Below are positions 57,606 through 64,000 of a stretch of 64,000 bases of DNA, piece by piece. The stretch is from contig JANUWI010000003.1 in NCBI GenBank assembly GCA_025504975.1, positions 2,604,001 to 2,668,000 of the forward strand, written 5' to 3'. The translations under genes and the position numbers were made by a program. The notes beneath the pieces were generated by a model. It was given only the letters and a program-made list of their open reading frames with translations. It made no database searches and was not told the DNA's origin. This stretch comes from Plenodomus lindquistii. Its lineage: Eukaryota > Ascomycota > Dothideomycetes > Pleosporales > Leptosphaeriaceae. Numbering within the stretch: position 1 is the stretch's first letter; every line of letters begins with the position of its first letter.

Positions 57606-57618
57606 CATTTCTCCGACA

Positions 57619-59223
57619 ATGGAGTGCGACATTTGTGGGAGGGCTGGCGATCTAGGCCATGGCCTTCACTGTATCACCTGTGCACGATCCCACTTGGAAC
57701 AACCCCGCATCAACCTGGCGCGCACGTTGATAGACCGCGATGCCGTTGAGAAACATGTCAAAGCTGTCATCCAGGGCTCTGACGATCAGGCAGCACAGCA
57801 TGTCTCTCTGACAGACTCCAAGGGCGGCCTGCTGGTCGATCGACACGAGTGCACCAACAATCTAAAGTGGCAGCAGACCAAGGCAGAGACGGCTGTCATA
57901 CAAGAACGCCTTGAACTTATCGCCCATCAGGCGGCCCAACTTCGAAGCCAAATGGAGGCCACGAGGGAGCAGATCGAGGCGAAGCGCGCCGAGACGGCAC
58001 AACGCAAGTCGGACTTCTCATCTGCTACATATGGCATCGAAACACGCCGCACCAACGAGCTAGATAAGGTGCAGCAACACGTGAAGAAGTTGGACTACAG
58101 ATCAGACAAGATGCACCATGACACGGTCGAGTTGCGCATGCAACTATGCACGACTTCTGCGAAGCTGGCAGGCCTGAAGCTCACGAAGCGGAAGACGCGG
58201 GACGGCGGCAACAAGGAGGTCTTCAACATAGGCCCTGGCACGCGTTTGCGTATCTACGATCTCAGAGACCTCAACGATGCGCCTCCCGATGGACTGTCTG
58301 CGTCACTGGCTGCAGTGGCTCAGCTACTCGTCCGAGTCGCTGCGTACTTGGGAATTCGCCTACCTGCCGAGATAACACTACCTCATAGTGACTATCCACA
58401 ACCCACCATATTCAGTCCAGCATCTTCGTACCAAGGCAAGAAGGTACCGTTTCCTGGTTCGACTCCTTCGCACTCTTCGACTACTAGTCCAGAAGCCTCT
58501 CGTACACTTGATCCCCGTGTACACCTCCCCAAGCCTCGCGCCCTGTTCGTCGATCGTCCTCTCGGCCACCTCTCTGCCGAAGACCCATTAGCGTACTCTT
58601 CCTTCATGGAGGGTGTTTCCTTGCTCGCCTACAATGTGGCTTGGCTGTGTCGGAGTCAAGGCATGAGAGACAATTTCAAACACTGGGACGACGTTTGCCC
58701 ATTGGGTCGTAACTTGTATCGACTCCTCATTACTCAGGAGACATATCTTCCACAACGATTAGAAAACCCACTGGACAAGGATTTGACCACAACCAAGTCT
58801 TCGAGAGCAGCCCTTCGAAAGACACCAGTCGGCTTTGGGCAGCTGTCACATGCGACATCGCACTCCTTCATGAACGTGGCAGAGAACGCACAGTATCTTA
58901 GTGGTTGGGCGTTGACACCCACGAAGATTGTCGACGAACTCAAAGCTTTCCTGCTTGCTGAACAGCAAGCGCAAGAGTGGGACGTGGTCAATCAGAAGGA
59001 ATGGGAAGACATGGAGAACATTATTGCTGAAGACCCCGTGATGGTCGGTGAGAAGCGGCGGGGGCATGCACCTGTGGACGATGGGCGCAGCTTCCTTACT
59101 TCCGCCATGTCGAATGGAAAGTCTTCTCCATTGTCGAAAGTGAATGCATTTGAGGGCGAGCAGTCTGGGCGGAAGAAGGGCTCGAGTGGGTGGATGAAGT
59201 TGAAGAGTCGACCTGAGGGTTGA
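57619..59223 (+). CDS. ATG14: Autophagy protein ATG14-like (UVRAG/Vps38 family)
   Basis: A single exon of 534 aa. The N-terminus has the zinc-ribbon-like cysteine pairs of Atg14 (MECDICGR and LHCITCARSHLEQPRI). Residues 85-195 form a long coiled coil rich in Glu, Gln and Lys. The C-terminal part has the Atg14/UVRAG fold with YSSFMEGVSLLAYNVAWLCR and LGRNLYRLLI. Atg14 directs the Vps34-Vps15-Vps30 lipid kinase complex I to autophagosome sites. Vps38/UVRAG is the alternative, but its N-terminal C2 domain is absent here and the CxxC pairs favour Atg14. The C-terminus is Lys/Ser/Gly-rich. Confidence 0.87.
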   Translation: MECDICGRAGDLGHGLHCITCARSHLEQPRINLARTLIDRDAVEKHVKAVIQGSDDQAAQHVSLTDSKGGLLVDRHECTNNLKWQQTKAETAVIQERLELIAHQAAQLRSQMEATREQIEAKRAETAQRKSDFSSATYGIETRRTNELDKVQQHVKKLDYRSDKMHHDTVELRMQLCTTSAKLAGLKLTKRKTRDGGNKEVFNIGPGTRLRIYDLRDLNDAPPDGLSASLAAVAQLLVRVAAYLGIRLPAEITLPHSDYPQPTIFSPASSYQGKKVPFPGSTPSHSSTTSPEASRTLDPRVHLPKPRALFVDRPLGHLSAEDPLAYSSFMEGVSLLAYNVAWLCRSQGMRDNFKHWDDVCPLGRNLYRLLITQETYLPQRLENPLDKDLTTTKSSRAALRKTPVGFGQLSHATSHSFMNVAENAQYLSGWALTPTKIVDELKAFLLAEQQAQEWDVVNQKEWEDMENIIAEDPVMVGEKRRGHAPVDDGRSFLTSAMSNGKSSPLSKVNAFEGEQSGRKKGSSGWMKLKSRPEG

Positions 59224-59934
59224 TGCTACGTGTTACGGATAGAGATATATCATGCTTCACTTTCTACATTATAGACGCTTATAGAGACATATGCATTCGT
59301 CCCCTTGAAAGACGGCTTTTCGAGCATTGGTGCCTGCGCGTCAAGTTGTTGACAAAGTGCCAGCATGAACTAGAGTAATATCCCTCGTCACGATGCGATA
59401 CTTACGTACTCTCAACCTCGAATGCAAGGCCTCGTCCGAGTGACCTTCTACACAAGGTTACAAAGGCGGAGTAGGGTATGTCATCCAGAGCCAAGGCCGT
59501 CGCAAACCATCGGAGAGTTCAATGGCGTCATCCGCGCTAGCCGACATCACGAAACCAACGCGAGTGGCTTCTACCGCTTCCATAATCTATTGCTGATCAA
59601 TGTAAGAAAGCCGTTGCGGGTGAGAGCTATGCCCGTATAAAAGACCATGGAGACCCCGACATGGCAAGTAACTCGTCCCAAATCATCACACCATAGCAAA
59701 TTCGTTGCGCACCATCCATCGGTCAAACAAAGGGCGTGGTCTTCTGCAAACCGGGCGTCCCCGCAGCCATTCGCGCTAGAATAATTATTTCGAGAGAGAC
59801 GTCAACGAGATATTGAACGCCTGATACACCTTTGGGAAAGCAACAATCTTTCTTATTTTTTTTTCACTTCAACATTGTGACGCGTGACGATTTCTTCGCC
59901 CACAACTACCACGCGCCGATTCGACGATTTCAAG
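59224..59934. other. Intergenic, 0.7 kb, CYS3 promoter region
   Basis: Holds the ATG14 3' UTR and CYS3 promoter. A T-rich tract occurs near 59850-59866, just upstream of the CYS3 start. Nothing else was recognised. Confidence 0.45.
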
Positions 59935-61289
59935 ATGACAGTCACCGAGCAGCCCATTGATACGCCACCGCGCGCGCCCTCACCAGTCCACAGGTTTGGT
60001 ACTCTGGCTGTTCATGCTGGAAGTCCTCATGATCCCGTCACTGGCGCTGTGATTGAAGCCGTGAGTCCACGACCGTCTGGCTATTGACCAAGTTCAAAAT
60101 CTGACCGAGGCCCCAGATCTCACTCTCGACCACATTTGCGCAAACAGCCGTTGGCAAGCCAGTCGGCGAGTACGAGTACGCGCGCTCTTCCAATCCCAAC
60201 CGGTATGTTGTTGCGTCCAGTTTCCAGGAAAAAAAATCCGCCCTCTGACACCAAACTTCCAGAGACAACTTTGAGCGCGCCGTCGCCGCCCTCGAGCACG
60301 CCCGCTATGCGCTCGCCTTCAGCTCCGGCTCTGCAACCACAGCCAACATCCTGCAATCCCTGGCCGCAGGCTCGCACGTCGTTTCCGTATCCGACGTCTA
60401 CGGCGGGACGCACCGCTACTTCACCAAAGTCGCCCTCACGCACGACGTCAAAGTGACCTTCAGCCCGAGCATAGAAATCGACATCGCCGAGCTGATCCGC
60501 CCGGAGACAAAGCTCATCTGGATTGAATCGCCCTCGAACCCGACCCTCACCCTCGTCGACATCCGCAAAGTATCCAGCATCGCGCACCAGCACGGCATCA
60601 TGGTCGTAGTAGACAACACCTTCATGTCGCCGTACGTGCAGAACCCGCTCGACCACGGCGCAGACATTGTCGTACACTCCGTCACAAAATACATAAACGG
60701 CCACTCAGACGTCGTCATGGGCGCTGCGGCATTCAATTCCCCGGACCTCTTTGACCGCCTGTCCTTTTTGCAAAACGCAATCGGTGCCGTCCCCTCTGCA
60801 TTCGACTGCTGGCTCGCCCACCGCGGTCTCAAGACCCTACATCTACGTGCGCGCGAGGCAACAAAAAACGCAACGGGCGTTGCGACGGCGCTGGAAAACT
60901 CACCCCACGTCGTCTCGGTCAACTACCCCGGTCTAGCATCGCATCCACAGCGCGCGATAGCGATTAAACAGCACCGCGACGGCATGGGCGGGGGCATGTT
61001 ATCCTTTCGTATCCAGGGCGGGCACGAAGCTGCAGAGCGGTTTTGCCAGGCGACTCGCATCTTCACGCTTGCTGAGTCCCTGGGTGGCGTGGAGTCGCTT
61101 GTCGAAGTCCCCAGTGCAATGACGCATGGTGGTATTCCCAAGGAGCAGCGCGAAGCCGCGGGTGTGTTTGACGATTTGGTCCGGATTAGCTGTGGGGTTG
61201 AGGATGAGGTGGATCTTGTGGCTGATGTGTTGCAGGCGCTTGAGAAGGCGGTTGTGGGGCCCAAGATTAATGGGAATGGGGATGCTTGA
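59935..61289 (+). CDS. CYS3: Cystathionine gamma-lyase
   Basis: Three exons (59935-60060, 60117-60202, 60263-61289) give 412 aa; donors are GTGAGT and GTATGT. The ATG at 59935 (MTVTEQPIDTPPRAPSP) is the first ATG; upstream the frame is open only from a GTG. PLP-enzyme landmarks are all present: YEYARSSNPNR, SSGSATTANILQSL, DVYGGTHRYF, VDNTFMSPYVQNPL, and the Schiff-base lysine K213 in SVTKYINGHSD. The wording matches fungal Cys3 more closely than cystathionine beta-lyase. The reaction splits cystathionine to cysteine, 2-oxobutanoate and ammonia in the transsulfuration pathway. C-rich coding sequence turns G-rich near 61140. Confidence 0.95.
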
Positions 61290-61798
61290 GGGGGTAAAGG
61301 GGATGTTGATGGGCTTTGGGAAAGGGCAAGAGGGGGAGCAGAGGTGGGGAATATGCAACAAGGCGGGCGTTTGGGCAGCCATCTTTTTCTTTTTTCTTTT
61401 TTTCTAAACGATATCATGACGAATACTGTCAGTCGAGCGGGATGGACTGACTGACTCCATAGACGAGCATGAGTAGAATCAGACATGATGAGATTTTCAG
61501 GGTCGAATGAATGAATGCAAGAGGTTTATCTCGGCCTTTGATACTTGCACACGAGCAGCTAATACTTGTTTCTCTTGCCGAAATTATACCCATTCATCAC
61601 AGCTTCATCTATTTGACTCTTCTCTTCTCCTTCTCCCCAACCCTAGAAACTTTGCACTCGGTTCCATTTCTGTTCTTAATTCCTCCTGTATTAATGTGCT
61701 GTGGTGTTGACGATGCAGCATTAAAATTGCCATGGTACGACGATGAGACATCATGAAAAAACACAACGGGTAATGTTAACATTCATGTATTCCACTAC
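61290..61798. other. Convergent intergenic
   Basis: 509 bp between the stops of CYS3 and SEC20. A T/C-rich tract lies at 61383-61406. Nothing coding was supported. Confidence 0.5.
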
Positions 61799-63213
61799 CT
61801 ACAACTCATCCCTCTGTCTCTGACCCTCACCCTCACCCGCTACCTGTGCCTCCTGCTGCACTTGCTCTTGTTTCGCAGCCTCAGCCTGCTCGTCCCACAT
61901 CTTCTTCTTTGGATTCCGCGGCTTATCGCTTTCCTTCAGGATGGTGCCATCACCTCTTCTCACAGGTCCTTCATCTTCCTGCTGCATCGGGTTCGCCCTG
62001 AACTGTGGATGATCAGGAACCTCTTCCTGCTGCTGCTGCTGCTGCTGTCGCTGATTCTGTTCCGCCATCTTACCAACGTGTTGTGAGTAGGAATTTTCTG
62101 GACTGGGATCACCGTGCATATACCCTCTTCCGCCTCCGCCGACACGAACGTAATGGGGTTGAGCGTTGGGATCCGTGTTTCGACGAGGTATGCCACCTGT
62201 TGCGCTGGGCTTTACAATCAAGCTGGAAGACGTCTGGGAGGAAAGTGCAACGCTAGAACTTGTTGCTGCTGAAGTACCACCAAAAGGTAGAATAGCGAAG
62301 AAGATGCGGAAGCCGAGTTTCAATGGCCAGATGATGAACCAGGTCAGTGGACCGTAGAGCCAGCGTCGAAAAACGAGCCAGATGACGGTGGTGATGAGGA
62401 CGTAGAAGGTGGTCTCGAGATACCACGTGTCACTCTTTGTGCTCTTGAGTAGTGTTGATACCAGAGCCTTGCTGTTGGCCAACAATGTGTTGAGGTCTGA
62501 GTACTTCTCCCCGAGATCTGCTAGTGCGGCTGTGGATTGTTCAAGTGTTTCTTGTGCGAATCGTGAGCGAGATAGCTCGTTTTGCATCAACTGGTGTGTC
62601 CGGCGCAATGCAGCTGTGACGTCTGAAGAGGCCTGCGCGACGACTTCACCTTCTGAGAGACCTTGTTGTTGCTTTCTTTGGCGGTATGTCGAGGATGGGG
62701 TGGAGGAGCCGGACTGTAGGTTGTTGAAGAGGAGCTCACGTTCCTTGAGCTTTGCGCGGTCGGCGTTGTGTTTGGCTGTGAGTTGGGCTTTGCGGTACTG
62801 AGTCCGCGATCTGAAGAGAATCAGCATAGATCTTGATATGGGATGTAAGTGTAGCGGAGGACTCACGACTTGAGGTCTTCGGTCAACCGTGCAAGTAGTA
62901 CAGCAAGTCTGTTCCTCTCGTTGTCCTTGGCACTGTCTCTCCGCCTGCCAGTTATGCCACCCTGTTGTGTGATGTCCTCTACCTCTTGTCTCAGTAGCTC
63001 CAACTCTTCTTCGATTCCCTTCAAGGTCTCGTGGATCTCGGCGCTCAATTCCAGGCGCACGTCGCCCTCGTCTGTGCTGTTGAGCGGCTGCGACCCAGGC
63101 TGGAACTCGAGCTTGGCGAGGCGTTGTATTAATTGGCCGGCAGCCTTGTTTGATTCGGAGAGCGAGGTCAGGCGGGTGGTGAGGGCTTGTGTGGTCGAGG
63201 GGAGAGGCGGCAT
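61799..63213 (-). CDS. SEC20: SNARE SEC20 with C-terminal RDEL
   Basis: Two exons (63213-62867, 62810-61799) give 452 aa; the intron 62811-62866 has donor GTGAGT. The N-terminal part is helical and charged. A SNARE-like coiled coil follows (TAALRRTHQLMQNELSRSRF, then EKYSDLNTLLANSKALVSTL). Next come one or two hydrophobic segments (TWYLETTFYVLITTVIWLVF and LTWFIIWPLKLGFRIFFAIL). The luminal tail is Gln-, Glu- and Pro-rich with a polyglutamine run and ends QRQRDEL. Yeast Sec20 likewise has a single TM and a C-terminal HDEL retrieval signal. Sec20 serves Golgi-to-ER retrograde fusion with Ufe1, Use1 and Sec22. The tail is unusually long. Confidence 0.9.
62027..62047 (-). repeat. CTG/CAG repeat (polyglutamine in SEC20)
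   Basis: Seven consecutive CTG units on the plus strand with a TCG interruption just after, read as a polyglutamine tract (about seven Gln) in the luminal tail. Confidence 0.75.
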
Positions 63214-63517
63214 AATGGCGATTGGGAACAAGAAGGTGGAGGCGTGCATGCAAGTGCTATGACGGAGACAGTACGGCTGGCTGTTTGGTGGGGAAGCTAC
63301 GGCTGTCAACTCAAGCTCACTGCGCAAACATTTCTGCCGCACGGGCCAATTAACCGCTGAAGTGCGACAGCATGCATGGAGGCCCTCAGTTGCAGCCGCA
63401 AGGAAACCCATTGAGCCCTCGCAGGTGCGCACAAGTCAACACCCCATCCTCTGCCTACACTGATGCTGACGACTGCCAGACCGCCCCTCGCCCCCCATCT
63501 CCTACCTCATCGCCGCC
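63214..63517. other. Divergent promoter region, SEC20 / MRPL44
   Basis: 304 bp between starts. No specific element was identified. Confidence 0.4.
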
Positions 63518-63932
63518 ATGATCACCAAATTCCTCACAGATGTCCGCGTCACCTTCAATCCCTTCAGCCCGCGCTCCAAGCCTGCACGTCTGTTCCTGTC
63601 GCTTATACCGCCGAACGCACGTTCAGAAGGCATGAAAATTGAGTCTACCATGTTGCCAAGGACCAGCAAGCAGCCCGCGACACTGGGCGTCAAGTTCAGT
63701 ACGTGTACACTCTTTCTCTGTAGTGCTACGTTGCAGGGGAACAAGTGCAAGTTGGCCAGCGTGTCGGATAAAGCACAAGTGACGTAGTGTACAGCGTCTT
63801 GCTAACGCATTCACAGAGGACGGCAAGGAGATGAATCTAGACCTGAACACCATGAGGATAACACAAGTGGTCGAGGAAGTCGATCGACACTCGCGAACTC
63901 TGGCGCGGAAAGAGGAGCTCAACGGCAATTAA
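63518..63932 (+). CDS. MRPL44: Mitochondrial large-subunit ribosomal protein mL53
   Basis: Two exons (63518-63698, 63817-63932) give 98 aa; the 118-nt intron has donor GTACGT and branch GCTAAC. The start MITKFLTDVRVTFNPFSPRS and SKPARLFLSLIPPNAR match the Mrpl44/mL53 family, and the length equals that of yeast Mrpl44. The C-terminal EVDRHSRTLARKEEL helix fits too. It is a structural component of the mitochondrial 54S subunit. It also lies within the thioredoxin-like fold group proposed for mL53. Divergent from SEC20. Confidence 0.92.
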
Positions 63933-64000
63933 TCAAGACTTTTGCCCGTATATGCTGTAACAATTCTGTATTTTTTTTTGGTTCAAACAATGCATTGGGG
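63933..64000. other. Right-edge intergenic
   Basis: 68 bp downstream of MRPL44, with a T-rich tract; nothing else. Confidence 0.5.

Larger units (their letters stand above)
57067..57618. other. Divergent region with ATG14 leader uORFs
   Basis: 552 bp between starts. Two upstream ORFs lie on the ATG14 side (listed separately). A C-rich, pyrimidine-biased leader begins near 57380. No other feature. Confidence 0.5.

Overview
This is a gene-dense stretch of a filamentous ascomycete nuclear genome. The evidence is short GT-AG introns (45-152 nt, many with a CTAAC-like branch site), typical fungal gene families, and compact convergent and divergent packing. Protein style (2EXR/F-box-like LPxELRxxIY proteins, a PTH11/rhodopsin-like receptor, small secreted cysteine-rich proteins) suggests a dothideomycete, probably Pleosporales; that placement is inference. 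I modelled 32 coding genes, resolving splice sites by eye and requiring every reading frame to close. I saw no transposon, tRNA, rRNA or CRISPR.

Layout. 0-7.3 kb: a left-edge partial gene, PWP1 (ribosome biogenesis) divergent from PRP16 (splicing helicase). 7.4-10.1 kb: a small secreted six-cysteine protein (SSP-A), a doubtful orphan ORF, and a kinase-like protein with a non-canonical catalytic loop. 10.9-20.2 kb: a TMCO4/DUF726 protein divergent from UTP23, then PPE1 and a multipass membrane hydrolase-like protein. 20.8-24.6 kb: a second six-cysteine secreted protein (SSP-B), followed by two tandem LPxELR proteins. 24.9-32.5 kb: an NTF2-like protein, an MFS transporter and a C2H2 transcription factor. 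34.4-42.1 kb: NSR1, ALG6, COX17, RNA1 and an SMP-like protein. 43-50.3 kb: a sparser, accessory-looking block with a seven-helix receptor, a P450 and a GNAT-like acetyltransferase. 50.7-64 kb: housekeeping again: RPP0/TRM82, TRR1, a conserved four-exon protein, ATG14, CYS3, SEC20/MRPL44.

How the genes relate. Several housekeeping genes serve RNA and ribosome biology (PWP1, UTP23, NSR1, RPP0, TRM82, PRP16, MRPL44) and many are start-to-start pairs separated by 170-550 bp. Fungal gene order is not operonic, so adjacency here means shared promoters at most.

Most notable. SSP-A (7428-7850, minus) and SSP-B (20845-21317, plus) are little alike in sequence. They nevertheless share a six-cysteine spacing pattern and two phase-0 introns at identical places relative to the cysteines: one residue before Cys1 and two residues after Cys3. 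They look like diverged members of one unnamed secreted-peptide family. Both are invisible to simple ORF calling. Other hidden genes recovered by splicing are COX17, the four-exon gene at 56313-57066 and the left-edge gene. ATG14 also has a strong-context uORF ending 13 nt before its start.
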